Shown here in pieces: positions 22,520 to 34,469 of a stretch of DNA of 64,000 nt. The stretch's first letter is position 1. Every line of letters starts with the position of its first letter. The stretch is from positions 7,511,565 to 7,575,564 of the forward strand of contig CM057841.1 of assembly GCA_030068075.1 (NCBI GenBank), given 5' to 3'. A model generated the notes under the pieces. That model did not search any database, was not told the origin of the DNA, and saw nothing but the letters and a program-made list of their open reading frames with translations. The stretch is from Paguma larvata. Its lineage: Eukaryota > Chordata > Mammalia > Carnivora > Viverridae. The position numbers and the translations under genes are program-made.

Positions 22520-22965
22520 CAAGTGTATTTTGTGCTATGGATACATTGTAAGACCCCTCAGGGGATGCCTGAAACCAACAATTTCTTCTCTCTCTCCAAA
22601 CCTATAATGAAGTTAAAGTACTACATGAGGCACAGTAAGCTATTAACAACTGGAAGTGATAACAAAGCATAACCGTTGTAACAAGGCGCTGTCCTGAAAG
22701 GTGCAGGAAAGTGATCTGTCTGTCCCTCTCTCACCATTTCCTCTTGTGCCGTCCTGGTCCTTCTTCTGAATGCGACAATGTGACTGATAAAACACCTGCT
22801 CTCTGGGACGAGGTGAGGGGAATGAGGGCGGCTTGTGACGTAGCACCAGGCTGCTGGTGACCTTCCGGTTGTCCTAACGAAAGGCATGCAGATCGCAGCT
22901 GACCTCGGGGGAACTGAAACCACACAAATGAAACTGTGGATAAAGGGGACCCGCCATCCTGTCAG
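22520..22965 (-). mobile_element. Tigger-like DNA transposon remnant, spacer 1
   Basis: TTGTAAGACCCCTCAGGGGA, GCCTGAAACC, then GAGGCACAGTAAGCTATTAA and a terminal AACTGTGGATAAAGGGGACC follow the order of a Tigger/pogo-type element as I remember it. Counterpart at 37,105-37,555. Confidence 0.5.
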
Positions 22966-23184
22966 GCAGTTTTGCCAAGTGACTGTGCTCATCGACATTC
23001 TCGCCAGCAGGGTCTGAAGAGGTGTTTCCTCTGCATTCTCTGCAACACTGGATAAAATCAGGCTTTTCAGTTTTAGCCCTCCACCCCCCGCCTGGTGTGT
23101 GCAGATGGCTTGTTTTTTAATGAGTCAGTAAGAACTGTGACTTAGGTCTCAGGATTTCACTTTATTTTTTATTTTTTTATTTTT

Positions 23185-23402
23185 ATTAAAAAAATTTTTT
23201 TTAATGTTTATTTATTTTTGAGAGACATAGAGTGATCAGGGGAAGGGCAGAGAGAGAGGGAGGCACAGAATCCGAAGCAGGCTCCAGGCTCCGAGCCATC
23301 AGCACAGAGCTGACAGCTCAGAGGGGACTCAAACTCCCGAAACATGAGATCATGACCTGAGTCAAGTCAGATGCTTCCCCGACTGAGTCATCCAGGCACC
23401 CC
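23185..23402 (-). repeat. CAN-SINE, spacer 1
   Basis: Minus copy ending GAGTCATCCAGGCACCCC; its A/T-rich tail merges with an upstream T-rich run. Confidence 0.85.
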
Positions 23403-23639
23403 CATAAATACTGCTGCAATGGACACACAGGTGCATATATCTTTTTGAGTGAGTGCTTTCATTTCCTTCAGATGTATACTAGAAGTCTATTGCTGGATCA
23501 TATGGTAGTTCTGGTTTTAATTTCTTGAGGAACCTCTGGCCTGTTTTTCAGAGTGGCTGCATCAATTTACATTCCCACGAACAGTGCACAACAGTTCTCT
23601 CTTTTCCACATCCTTGGCAACTTGAAAATCCCAGCTTGA

Positions 23640-23770
23640 GATTTGTCAGACCGGTAGGTGTCAGCAGAGAGCCAGATGTCCGCAGAGAGCCCAATGCAAG
23701 GCTTGAACTCGTGAACCCTGAGATCATAACCTGAGCGGAAGTCAGCGCTTAACCAACTGAGTCACCCAAT
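23640..23770 (-). repeat. CAN-SINE, head half, spacer 1
   Basis: Only the tRNA side remains (from AGATTTGTCAGACCGGTAGG to the complemented head). Counterpart at 38,780-38,898. Confidence 0.75.
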
Positions 23771-23774
23771 GTTT

Positions 23775-24043
23775 ATTTGCTTTTGAGCCCCAATGTTTAT
23801 TTGCTTTTGGGAGAGAGACAGAGACAGAGACAGAGAGAAGGAGAGAGAGATCCTGGGCAAGGGCAAGCGTGCAGGTGGGGCTAAGGGGCGTGTGGGGCAG
23901 GGGCAGAGAGAGAAGGGGACAGAGGATCCCAAGCAGGCTCCATGCTGTCAGCAGAGATCCCCATGCAGGACTCGAACCCATGAACCGAGATTGTGACCTG
24001 AGGCAAAGTCAGATGCTTAACCGACTGAGCCACCCAGGTGCCC
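23775..24043 (-). repeat. CAN-SINE with GA expansion, spacer 1
   Basis: Carries a GAGACA simple-repeat expansion near 23,813-23,850. Counterpart at 38,899-39,080 has a deleted middle. Confidence 0.85.
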
Positions 24044-24309
24044 TGAAACTTGTCTTCTTTAGTCCCTACTTTGCCCAACGCAATCTTCCCTGTAATCCAC
24101 AGGAAGTGGGGGAAGGAGGGATATATCTGGTCACCTCTGGTCACTTGGATGCCTCAGAGAGACTGTCCTAGATTCTGTGGAGCTTAATTTTTATACTTAT
24201 AACATATTTATAATTTATTCTGTGGAGCAATATGTTGAGATCACTCCTTAGACAAGTAATACAAAATTTGGCACTGGTAAGAATTTTTTACATTTTTTTC
24301 TTATTTAAA

Positions 24310-24518
24310 AACATGTTTTAATGTTTATTTATTTTTGGGAGACAGGAAGACAAGATAAGCAGGGAGGGGCAGAGAGAGAGGGAGACACAGAATCTGAAGC
24401 AGGCTCCAGTCTCTGAGCCGTCAGCACAGAGCCCGACGCGGGGCTCAAACCCATGAACGCAGCATCATGACCTGGGCTGAAGTCGGACACTTAACCAACC
24501 GAACCACCCAGATGCCCC
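24310..24518 (-). repeat. CAN-SINE, spacer 1
   Basis: Counterpart at 39,350-39,557. Confidence 0.85.
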
Positions 24519-24529
24519 TACTTCTTTTT

Positions 24530-24722
24530 ATTTAATGTTTATTTTTCTTTTTGAGTGAGAGAGAGTGAGCACGAGAGGAGCAGAGAGAGAGGGAGACAGA
24601 GAATCCCAACCAGGCTCTACACTGTCAGCACAGAGCCCGATGCAGGGCTAGATCTCATGAACCCTGGGATCATGACCTGAGCTGAAGTGGGATGATCAAC
24701 CACCTGAGCCACCCAGATGCCT
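24530..24722 (-). repeat. CAN-SINE, spacer 1
   Basis: Counterpart at 39,565-39,765. Confidence 0.85.
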
Positions 24723-24929
24723 GCACGTATGAATCTTTTTAAAGAAAGGCATCACATGAAACTGCAAAAGCGAAAATGCTCAAAATCGAACTAGAAGACA
24801 ACTCACGAGAATTAGAGACTACTTTTATCAGTAGTGTGCGATACCTCTCTGGCACACCTGTATAATGCATGTTGGCCATGTTTTTTGACTGATAATAGTA
24901 TATATTTGTTAAGTTTTATTGCCGACTTT

Positions 24930-25019
24930 TGTAATCTCTACACCGAACATGGGACTCAAACTCATGACTCTGAGATCAAGAGCGGCACGTTCCTCCTCCT
25001 GAGCCAGCCAGGCGCCCCA
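24930..25019 (-). repeat. short tRNA-only SINE, spacer 1
   Basis: Ends GAGCCAGCCAGGCGCCCC. Counterpart at 39,968-40,060. Confidence 0.78.
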
Positions 25020-25594
25020 AGAACTTAACTTTCAATCCTACAACTTGCTATAGGAATGTCTAAAATGTTTAACATCATTGCCCAATTTGGGGAATGCTTT
25101 CTCAAGTTCCTTTCATAAAGGGGCAGGAGGATTGCTGGGGATTTCCACACGTGGTTTGAGCCCCTGCCAGTGCTTTCAGAAAGTGTCCCTGAGGTTGAAC
25201 CTCATTACCTTCATGGCAGCAGGGTCATGGTGCTTTCTGCAAATATTCAGATTTTGGGTGGGTGGGGGGCCCTGCCCAGTGGGGCACCACTCTCCCATAA
25301 CTTCTGTCATTTAGAGGGGACCTGTGCCATCACTGTCCCACAAGGCCTTCGAATCCGCAAAGACAAACTTCCAAGGAAGCCATGTTCTGAAAACGCATCA
25401 GGGCAGGACGTTACAACCCTGAGCTTTCCACTGCATTCCACCCTTCCCCGGATTTGGGTCTGGAAATGCCTTCCTTCCTGGCCAGCACTTGAACGGTTTT
25501 AAGGAAATGGTAAGTGCTCCTTTTCCAGAATGTTCAGTGGTTTTCAGCTGGAGGGTGAGTCACACTGAATCTCTAGGACTTTCCCCTTTCTCTT
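25020..25594. other. unassigned duplicated stretch, spacer 1
   Basis: Nearly identical to 40,061-40,629. No gene or repeat recognised. Confidence 0.45.
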
Positions 25595-25800
25595 TTTAAA
25601 AAATATTTCTTATACAAGACAGCATTTTTTTTAGAGGGAGAGAACACAATCGGGGGCGGGGGCAGAGTTAGAAAGAGAGAGAAACTCAAGCAGGCTCCAT
25701 GCTCAACGTGATGTGGTACTCCATCCCACCACCGTGGCCTCATGACCTGAGCCGAATCAGGGGTGAGATGCTTAACCGACTGAGCCACCCAGGCACCTCA
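25595..25800 (-). repeat. CAN-SINE, spacer 1
   Basis: Counterpart at 40,630-40,830. Confidence 0.85.
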
Positions 25801-25844
25801 GAAGGACTAAATTGTAAGCTCACCTCAGCATAGCTTTATTTTTT

Positions 25845-26045
25845 TTATTAAAAAAATTTTTTTAACGTTTATTTATTTTTGAGAGACACAGAGACAGAGC
25901 GTGAGCAGGGGAAGGGCAGAGAGAGGGAGATACAGAATCTGAAGCAGGCTCCAGGCTCTGATGAGGCGTTAGCACAGAGCCCAGTGTGGGGCTCGAACTC
26001 ACAGACCATGAGATCATGACTTGAGCAGAAGTCGGCCGCTTCAGC
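25845..26045 (-). repeat. CAN-SINE private to spacer 1
   Basis: Flanked by copies of TCAGCATAGCTTT (about 25,826 and 26,041). Spacer 2 has a single TCAGCATAGCTTT with no SINE (about 40,857), so this copy inserted after the duplication. Confidence 0.9.
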
Positions 26046-26374
26046 ATAGCTTTTAAAATCTTCCTGCTGTCAAATATCCAACAACCTTTAAGGGGGAAGG
26101 GGCGGCCTTATCATGGCAATGTCAGTATTCACTGCTCACCAGGACCACCGACCACAGGCGAACAAAAATAAGATAAAATCACTCCGCATCATTCCTACTT
26201 GTCTTTCAAAAGTAGGTTTTCTACCCAGACTGAGGCAGATGAACCCCAGAAGGATTTTTTTTTTGTTCTGTGCTCAAATCTCACCTTATCACTGTGGGTT
26301 CCTTGATGGACCTCTCTCAGAAGATGCCCTTCCCTCTCCTTCAAGGCTCACCACTTCCTCATCTGATTTTCTAT

Positions 26375-26545
26375 CAGAGTTTAGCAAACATTTCCTTAAA
26401 GGGCCAGGGCAAGTATTTTCAGCCATAGTGTCTCTGCATATGGTTTTTCAACTCTTATTGTGGCACAGAAGCAGCCATAGATCAAGATTGGATGGGTAAG
26501 TAAGATTTTGCTTGGGTGCTTGGCCAGATTTGGCCAGTATGCCCT
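26375..26545 (-). mobile_element. hAT-Charlie-like MITE remnant, spacer 1
   Basis: TTAAAGGGCCAGGGCAAGTA, AGAAGCAGCCATAGATCAAG and TTGGCCAGATTTGGCC match in order a Charlie-type non-autonomous element. Counterpart at 41,195-41,365. Confidence 0.5.
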
Positions 26546-27257
26546 CATCCCAGACCCCTGCTCTGATGAAGGCTACTATAGATCATGTCCAGTTCTTTCA
26601 TCTCCCGTGATTGAATGGCAAGCTTCTCGAGAGAAGGCACATGCTTTTGTTCACTGGATCTTGAGTGCCAAGAGTGACTGGCATAGACTCCAATGTTCAT
26701 TGGACAACAGAAATCCATGTAATACCTTCTGGTCCTACCACATCTATTTCCCCCTCCAATGGAGGAAATGCTCCTTCTGATCCATCTGTCCCCTCAGTAT
26801 GGTTTCCTGGTAGTTTATTTCACCTAGGCTCTACCCTCCTTTATAGCAGAGATCAGTTTCTTCCATTCTGGAAGCCCAAGATGCATCAGAATACTCTACT
26901 GAACACCCTCCATAGATCTGTATTGAAAGAAGAAATCGATCACCACAGGAAGATGGAGGTAAGAATCGAGAAGGCTAAGTGGTGATGGGAGAAAAGCTTC
27001 TAGGAAAAAGAGGATCCTGGGAGTGAGTGCTAGCAATTTTCTCTGTTTCTAAAAAATGGGGATGATGTTCTGATCAATGTTTTCTCAGCAGTAGTTTGTT
27101 CTACTGCTGGTGGCCCTACTTTAAGATGGAACATTGTGTGGTGCCTCAAGAGAAATTTAGTGTCAATAAATTCACCACTTCAACAAGTGAAGAAGCTGGT
27201 GTAGTGTGCATATGGGTGAGCTGGTGTGGACACCAGCAGACAATAAAGAACTCTTCA
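26546..27257. other. unassigned duplicated stretch, spacer 1
   Basis: Closely matches 41,366-42,072. No gene recognised. Confidence 0.4.
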
Positions 27258-27383
27258 GGGGCACCTGGGTGGCTCAGTTGCTTAAGCAAATGACTCTTGA
27301 TCTTGGCTCAGGTCAAAATCTCAAGGTTTCTGAGATCGAGCCCCGCATCCAGCTCTGACCTGACAGGGAAAGCCTGCTTGGGA

Positions 27384-27414
<31 letters not shown>

Positions 27415-27470
27415 CCCTGCTCATTTGCCCACTCTCACTCTCTCCAAAAAAAGAAGTAAATGTTTTTTAA
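27258..27470 (+). repeat. CAN-SINE, spacer 1
   Basis: Plus copy; counterpart at 42,073-42,320, where the CT tract has become a TG/TC microsatellite. Confidence 0.88.
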
Positions 27471-28059
27471 AAAAGAAACGAAAACTTCTAATCCAGATTA
27501 ACAGGTACCCCCTTCAACTGGACAGATTCCATGGATAATCTTAATCTGGATCACGGTGCAATTGTGTTTTTTCCAGTTAAATGCATTGCTAAAAATCTTT
27601 CAAACAGAAGAAGAATAGACTCCTGAGAAATTCAAATGAAAAGGTGGCATCATAAAGAGTGCTGGCTTAATATATAAGTCTGAAAGACTTCAATATTCTG
27701 GCTGCCAGGGAGTTTTTCTATCTCAGTTGCTAGTCAAAAAATGAATCTCGTTTACACTAAAAGACGGTATTACAAGATTCTAGGGTCACCAGTCAAAACA
27801 ACAATATCTGGAATGGAAGTTCCAGTAAGCACTTAGGATGAAGGGCAATCAGAATACAAGAGCAAGCAAAATGCACGTACATTAATTCCTAATTTGATAA
27901 ACCAACAGAACGTGTATGTAAATTGATACGCACTCCACTGTCTAGTTGGTAGTTAGTTCGTTTCTAACTCCATTAGAACGAGACGTTGGAGCCTATGCTC
28001 TCTTCCTGTGATCAGTCTGTTCCGGAAGGACCCCCTACAGCTCAGCAGAAGGTAGTCTG

Positions 28060-28850
28060 AGGCAATCGCTTCATTTACAAATCTGCCAGATACAAAGTAC
28101 CAAGGGTACAGTAATCACCAACAGAACAAGCACCAGAATAGACATTCTTGCAAGATCTGATCCTAATCAGCCTGCGGGAACTGACCAGTGTGGCTCTGTC
28201 CGCTCGCTCCTCTGAGCTTTCCGCGTTGGCTTCCACGCTGTCAGTTGGGTCTCCTCGGTCACGGATCATCGCGGCCAAATCTTTCACTTCTGATGGACAT
28301 CCAAAATGTCCACCTGCAGCTGCTGAGTTGCCCTTTCCCTCCCTTTAACAAGCTCCAGATCCTGCCGGGGGGTGGCCACGTCACGCCCCTGGTTCTGCCT
28401 CTGGTCCCACTCGCCTGGCCATCACAGGACAGGAGCGGCTCTCTCTTGGCCTCCCCTCCGCGGAGAGAGAGATGCAGCCCTCGCTCTGCCAGTGCTCTCC
28501 TTTTCCTTTGCAGATACTCTTCCCCGCCCAGCCTGGAAATCCTCGAAGGCTGCAGAGAAGTCATTCAGGAGGCCTTCTTTGTCCTTGCCGAAGCTCCAGT
28601 TCTGTAATTCCTGTATTTCCTGGGCCAGGTGGTTTGGGGAATACTGTTGCTGATTTTCCTGTGGTTGCTTGAGTCCTGCTGACTGCCTGGTAGGCTCATC
28701 AGATTCTCTACCTGAACAGCGGCTGGGCAGATCTGCTGGAGGTTGCTGCCCAGCGTCCCCGCCCACCCATGACTATTGAAGTCCCGGAGCTGGGGCTCAG
28801 AGGGCCCCGTGTTTGCTGTCAGAGCCTGTAGGGGATGCTGAGGACCTCTG
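28060..28850 (-). pseudogene. STX12: syntaxin-12 (STX12) processed pseudogene, spacer 1
   Basis: On the minus strand, fragments in changing frames follow STX12 in order. They are GPSEPQLRDFNS and an NLMSLPGSQQDSS region (N-terminal), LLNDFSAAFEDFQAGRGRVS with KEKES (linker), LELVKGRERATQQLQVDILD (SNARE region), then DLAAMIRDRGDPTDSVEANA and ESSEERADRAT before the membrane anchor. There are no introns, and frameshifts plus a stop just before DLAAMI make it non-functional. It lies antisense, about 0.5 kb upstream of Siglec copy B. Syntaxin-12 is an endosomal t-SNARE; the match is from memory of the family. Confidence 0.82.
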
Positions 28851-28999
28851 CCCCACTGGCCCTGCACGGAACTCCTGGAAGCAGCCCCTAGCCTGGTCGC
28901 CCAGACTGATGGGGAACTGGGAGGGGAAAGGGCTGGAGGGGGAAGGGTCTGAGGTTGCCCGCCTGCTCCCTGATTCTCTTTTCCAGCTGTTCTCACCCT

Positions 29000-29332
29000 T
29001 CGCTCACCTCCCTCTTGAAGTAAATGTCAATCACAAGATGGTCACTTTCAATTCACGTCTGGACGAGCACCCCAACCTCCGGGGCCCTCGCTATTTTCAC
29101 AGGCTGTGTCAGAGGCAGAGATGAGACAAGATAATTTCTCAGCCTCCACCTCACCACACGACCCCTTCCCCCTGCCACGGCCTATGCTGTTCAAGTTCCC
29201 CTTCCGTGGTGACCACAGCTCTGTCACACACGACTTCCTGTTGGGGCTTCCTTGGCCTCGCCCCACATTCGGGGCATTTCCCTCCCTGACAGAAGGACCT
29301 GGATCCGAGCTTCTGCCCTGGCCGCTGCAGAC
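29000..29332 (+). promoter_or_regulatory. proximal promoter / 5' UTR of Siglec copy B
   Basis: Conserved with the copy C promoter. ACTTCCTG at 29,233-29,240 is an ETS/PU.1-type core (CAGGAAGT on the other strand), plausible for a myeloid receptor gene. No TATA box is seen. Confidence 0.5.
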
Positions 29333-32300
29333 ATGGTGCCCCTGTTGCTGCTGCCCCTGCTGTGGGGGGGTGAGTGGGCTGCGGGAGGAGGGCTGGGCAC
29401 AGGTGGGAGTGGGCTGGAGCCCCGGCTGAGCCTCTGTGTCCCCCCAGGGTCCCTGCAGGAGGATCCAGGGTACCAGCTCCGACTGCAGGAATCTGTGACC
29501 GTGCAGGAGGGTCTGTGTGTCCACGTGCCCTGTTCCTTCTCCTACCCCTGGAGCTCGTGGTCTTCCCGGAAGATGCTCTATATATACTGGTTCCGGGGTA
29601 AGGACAACATAAACAACCGTTATCCCGTGGCTACAAACAACCCACAAATAGCAGTGAAGAGAGAGACCCAGGGCCGATTCCACCTCATCGGGGACCCCTG
29701 GGCCGACAACTGCTCCCTGACAATCAGAGACGCCATGAGGAGCGATGAGGGAGTCTACTACTTCCGAGTGGAGAGAGGACAAGACGTGAGATATACTTAC
29801 AGAGATACGACGGTGACTGTGCACGTGACAGGTACAGCAGGGGCCCCGGAAGAGGACTTCGGGATATGGAAACCCCCTCTTAGAGCAGGCACAGGACACT
29901 GGAACTCCCTGCTCCAGGTTTGGGGGTGGGACGGTCGGAGAGACACAGGGCCTGGGGTCAGCTTGGGCCCTGAGGCCTGGTCCCTCTCGGGTCCCACTAT
30001 GGGTCCCCACCTCCCTGGGGTGCAGGCACCTCCCTCTCTCCTCCTCAGCCCTGACACAGGAACCTGACATCCACTTCCCGGAGCCCCTGAAGTCTGGCTG
30101 CCCCACACGGCTGACATGTGGCCTGCTGGGGTCCTGCGAAGGGGGTAGCCCTCTCACGTTCTCCTGGGCGGGGGCTGCTCTGGACTCGCTGGACCCCATG
30201 AGCCTGCACTCCTCGGTGCTGGCCTTCACCCCGAGGCCGCAGGACCATGGCACCAACCTCACCTGTCAGGTGATACTGCCAAGAGCTCAGGCCGCGGTGG
30301 AAAGAACCATCTGGCTCAATGTCTCCTGTGAGTGCTGGTGGGGGGCCGGGTCCCTCAGGGCAGTGGGGTTGAGCGGCTGTGGGGGTGGGGGGGAGGGCAA
30401 GGACGGCCATCCCCACCTTCCCAGGGCTCCCCTTCCCTCCGTGGGCGCCGGGTCATCTTCCCTCCCGATCTTCTCCTCTGAAGCAGGACCATGTCTTTCT
30501 ATCCCAGATGCTCCCCACGACCTCACCGTCAGCATCTTCCTCGGCAATGTCACAGGTGGAAAAGCACCTGCCTTCTTGGGGGCTGGGGCCTGGCCTGGGG
30601 TGGGGGTGGGGAGTCAGCTCTCAGCAAGGGACCGTCTCCTCAGTGTCTCCCTTGAGTGCTGGAGGGAGGGCTGGGTCCCAGAGAGCAGTGGGGGAAAGAG
30701 GGATCCAGTCCTTTTCCTGGAGGAGAGTGGGGGAATCCACGAGCCCCGTCCAAGGTTTTCATTGTAGGGCTTCTGGAACAAAGGGCAAAAGCCCACCCCT
30801 CTCAGACGCCCCTCAGCTGATGACCGCCCACATTTCACAGGGACACAACACAAGTCAGAAAGATTCTCTCTTCCCTGGGGATGTGATAGGACAGGGTCTC
30901 TGGCTGCTGAGGACTCAGGGCTTGGGGATGAGACCCTCCCCCACTCCTCAGCTCCCGGGTCTGGGTCGGCCCCCCACCCACCTCACAGACATCTCCCATC
31001 GTGGATCCTGGATTGCTTTTGGTCGCTGCCTCTTTCTTTCTCTTGTTTGTCTGTGTTATTTATGTTTTATTTTGACCAAGGTCTAATCAAACACAACGTC
31101 GTATTTGTTTTCAGCTGTTCCACATAAGATTTGGTGTTGGTGTTTATTGCAAAATGACCACCACAGCAAGTCCAGTTAACACCCCTATTCACACATAGTT
31201 ACGATTTCTCTCTTGAGGGGAGGACATCTAAGATCTACTCTCTTAGCGACTTTCAAGTCTACGGTACAGCGTACGGCGTTATTAATTATAGTCTCCGTGC
31301 CTGCACGTTACATCTCGTGACTTACTTATTCCATAACTGGCAGTAGGACCCTTTTGACCTTCTCCATTGTTCCTTAGATTTAAAGTCTATGGTTTTTAAA
31401 AAATATTTTAAATTTTATTTTAGAGAGAGAGAGGGAGGAAGGGGCAGAGGAGAAGAGAGAGAATGTCAAGCAGGCTCCATGCTCAGCGCAGAGCCCAATG
31501 CAGGACTCCATCCCACAGCCGTGGGATCAAGATCTGAGCCGAAATCAAGAGTCAGACGCTCAGCCTCCTGAGCCACCCAGGCGCCCCAAAGGCTATGTTT
31601 ACTTGCAGAGAACAGACACAGGGTAACTTACCATCTTCACCACGCTTAAGGGTAGAGCTTAGCAGTGTCCCGTCCATTCGTGGTGTTGTGCAGCCCCGCC
31701 CCATGCAGTCCCCACTTGGCCGTAGCAGGATCTGTCCAGACCCAGTGCGGATTCTGCCTTTCCCCTGCTCACAGCCCCTACTGCTTCCCAGTAACCTCGG
31801 GGCAAAGCTCAATGCGCTTAGTCTGGCCCTCAAGGCTCCAAAATTTCTGACCCTGCCTTCTCTCCCACCGTCGTCGGGTCGCTCTTAGTTCTCCCTCCCC
31901 AGCTGCAGGTGCAGGTGTTCCTCCCCCCCCCCCCCACTTCCTGACTGTGAAGCCTTGGCACATCTCCACCAGGAGCTGCCCACCCACCGATCACTCTCCC
32001 CACCTCAGCACAGCTCCCTTCTTTCTGGTGGCCTGACTTGACCTCCAGAGTTGTCATTAATTAGCCATGAGTAGCCTCTCCATCAGCCCTTGTCAAGTGG
32101 CCCTGTCTATCCACTTCTGGCTCTGCGGAAACAGTAAGGAAGAGACTCATGTCACACCTCCACCCACCTCGTGGTGAATCTCTCCCCCAGTCCCGAAGAC
32201 GCTGTGGAACGGTACATCACTGCCGGTCCCGGAGGGCAAGTTCCTGCGACTGGTCTGCATGGCTGACAGCAACCCCCCTGCCATGCTGAGCTGGTCCCGA

Positions 32301-32888
32301 GAGGGGAAAACCCTGAGCCCCTCCCGGCCCTCAGCACCCGGAGTCCTGGAGCTGCCCCATGTAGGGCCTGGAGATGAAGGGGAATTCACCTGCCTGGCTC
32401 AGCACCCCCTGGGCTCCCAACACATTTCCTTCAGCCTCTATGTACACAGTGAGTTGCAACACAGATTCTGAGGGTGGACAGCCTGGCCAGGTGTTTGGGA
32501 TGTGGATAGGCCTGGAGCCTGGGGGCAGAACTTTATCCTCTGTCTCCCCTTCCTCAGGAAGCCCCTCTTCCTGCAACTGTGTGACTGAGGAGCAAGAGGG
32601 CTCCTGGCCCCTTGTCCTCACCCTGCTCAGAGGGGCGCTTATGGGGGCTGGCTTCCTCCTCACCTATGGCCTCACCTGGATCTACTACACCAGGTGAGCG
32701 GGCCTGTCCCTGTCCTGGGAAGACTCCAGGAAGTCCTTGAGCTCCAGGCGAGACTCAGCCTCCCCACCCTGCCTGAAGTTAGAATGAAAAGGGGCGACTC
32801 TCTGATCTGAGACCCATGTTGGCTCTGCAGGTGTGGAGGCCGCCAGGGAGCAGGGCTGAGAGTCCAGACTGAGCCTTCCTCCTTCTAG
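29333..32888 (+). CDS. SIGLEC14: Siglec copy B: SIGLEC14-like activating receptor, 7 exons, 399 aa
   Basis: Exons 29333-29369, 29448-29831, 30049-30327, 30508-30555, 32191-32448, 32558-32693 and 32831-32888 join in phase to 400 codons; every intron is GT-AG. Layout matches copy A: signal peptide, V-set with Arg119 (codon 29,765-29,767), C2-set, linker, C2-set, membrane segment with Arg360 (32,629-32,631). It is expected to bind sialylated glycans at the myeloid cell surface and signal through DAP12, by analogy with human Siglec-14. The tail runs [19 protein letters not shown], 14 residues longer than copy A, and has no ITIM. V-domain differences from A are few (for example Leu for Val in LRLQES). 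Cysteines in SSCNCV next to the membrane are kept. Confidence 0.88.
30632..30700 (+). repeat. relic of exon 3 end inside intron 4 (copy B)
   Basis: CAGTGTCTCCCTTGAGTGCT followed by GGAGGGAGGGCTGGG repeats the exon 3/intron 3 boundary of the same gene (30,318-30,360). The donor is lost here too. Same relic as in copy A. Confidence 0.55.
31075..31395 (-). mobile_element. old L1 fragment, antisense, in intron 4 of copy B
   Basis: Counterpart of 17,410-17,755. Confidence 0.6.
31395..31588 (-). repeat. CAN-SINE in intron 4 of copy B
   Basis: Counterpart of 17,755-17,948, almost identical in sequence. Confidence 0.88.
31700..32040 (-). repeat. LINE-2-like fragment in intron 4 of copy B
   Basis: Counterpart of 18,060-18,400; a poly-C run at about 31,923-31,935 is private to this copy. 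Confidence 0.4.
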
Positions 32889-33476
32889 AGACGGGACTGA
32901 GGTGTGGTTGGAGCTCCGAGGGACAGATATGGGGCTGTCATGGTCAGCCTCTTCCTGCAAGCTCTCAACGCAAACCTGCCCAGTTGTCCCCCTGAGGAGT
33001 TTCACTTGGGGACGTGACCGGGTGACATTGTGGGGAGGCCACACCATGAGAAGAAGGGACTACTTACGTTTCTGTAGCAGATGCGGTCAGCCACGTTATT
33101 CAGGGCCACAGGGGCAGAAGCAGGTGCAAAGAAGCCTCACCAGAGCCCACAGAGACCTGTGGGAAAGGCCAGCCCGGTAAAGCAGTTCGGGGTCAGCTAA
33201 TTTGAGCCATTCTGGGGGCGTTGGCCTAGAGGGGTGGCTCTTCGTGTCTGGTACCTGTCCTGGGTGGTTTAGGGCAGGGGGAAATGGTGGCCTGGATGGG
33301 AGTGGGGGAAAGGAATTTTGGGGGGACATGACCTTGGGATTGGTTGGTTTGCTCTGAAGGGAGTGCTCCTAGAAGAGCCCTCTGCCTCCCTGAAGACCTG
33401 GCCAGGCCTGGGGCCGGGGGGCAGTCTCCCCCTGGATGGCAAGTTTTTAAGATGTCAGACATCACAAGATACAGGA

Positions 33477-33482
33477 AATAAA
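33477..33482 (+). terminator. candidate poly-A signal of copy B
   Basis: AATAAA about 590 bp past the stop, in the same context as copy A. Confidence 0.5.
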
Positions 33483-33799
33483 CAACCTGACTGATACACC
33501 CACCACGGGCAGCCTCCCTGTTTGTGCCTGTGCGTGTCTACCTCTGCTCATCTGAGCCTCCTTGCTGGTGTCACCCCTCCCACCCTCCTCTCTCCATCCC
33601 CTGCCCTGCCCCTGAGAAAGGATTGAACTTCATTTGCAGTGACTTCCCATGACCCAGAAGTTACCTGCTTAGCCCCTGACTCTCTGGTCTCCCAGATTTC
33701 CTGCTCAGTGTAGACGTCAAGGCACAGTGGAGTCAGGAACACGTCTTTCCCAGTGGAAAGATACCTACCCCATAATAATTGCAAGAGAACATCTCAGTT

Positions 33800-34003
33800 G
33801 TTTTTAGTTTATTTATTTATTTGGAGAGAGAGAGAGTAAGAGAAGGAGAGAGCGAGAAGGAGGGAGAAAGAAAATCCCAAGCAGGCTCTACACTGGCAGT
33901 GCAGAGCCCGATGTAGGGCTTTGAACTTGTGAACCTTGAGATCATGACCTGAGCCTAAATCAATAGTTGGACGTTTAACCAACTGAGTGACCTAGTGCCC
34001 CCA
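33800..34003 (-). repeat. CAN-SINE, spacer 2
   Basis: Counterpart of 20,140-20,337. Confidence 0.88.
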
Positions 34004-34034
34004 AACATCACATGTAATTATAAATACAAGTCAA

Positions 34035-34235
34035 GGGCACCTGGTGGTCCAGTCCATTGTGCGACCAACTTGGTTCAGGTCATGATTTCACAGTTTGTGG
34101 TTTTGAGTCCCAAGTCAGGCTTTGTGCTGACAGCTCAGAACCTGGAGCCTGCTTTGTTTGGATTCTGTGTCTTCCTCTCTTATGCCCCTCCCCCACTCTC
34201 ACACACACACTCTCTCTCTCTCTCTCAAAAATAAG
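34035..34235 (+). repeat. CAN-SINE, spacer 2
   Basis: Counterpart of 20,370-20,590. Confidence 0.88.
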
Positions 34236-34255
34236 CATTAAAAAATTAAAAAATT

Positions 34256-34465
34256 ATGGGCGCCTGAGCGGCTCAGTTGGTTAAATGTCTGACTTCAGCT
34301 TACGTCATGATATTGCAGTCTGTGAGTTCGGGCCCCACGTCGGGCTCTGTGCTGACAGCTCAGAGCCTGGATCCCACTTTAGATTCTGGGTCTCCCTCTC
34401 TCTCTGCTCCTCCTCTGCTTGTGCTCTGTCTCAATCTCTCTATCTCATAAATAAATATTAAAAAC
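34256..34465 (+). repeat. CAN-SINE private to spacer 2
   Basis: Begins GGGCGCCTGAGCGGCTCAG. Spacer 1 passes from the previous SINE tail straight to the shared TTTGATTAAAAGTTCAGCAT flank, with no second copy. Confidence 0.85.
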
Positions 34466-34469
34466 TTTT

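Noticed and set aside
29048..30262. A 404-codon minus-strand open frame over exons 1-3 of copy B (similar ones at 15,611-16,252 and in copy C)
   Set aside because: It is the antisense shadow of conserved GC-rich Siglec exons. It crosses introns without splice logic and has no family features.
30379..31086. Long plus frame of 235 codons in intron 4 of copy B (and 16,736-17,455 in A)
   Set aside because: Intronic GC-rich sequence. It covers exon 4 in the wrong frame and shows no domain.
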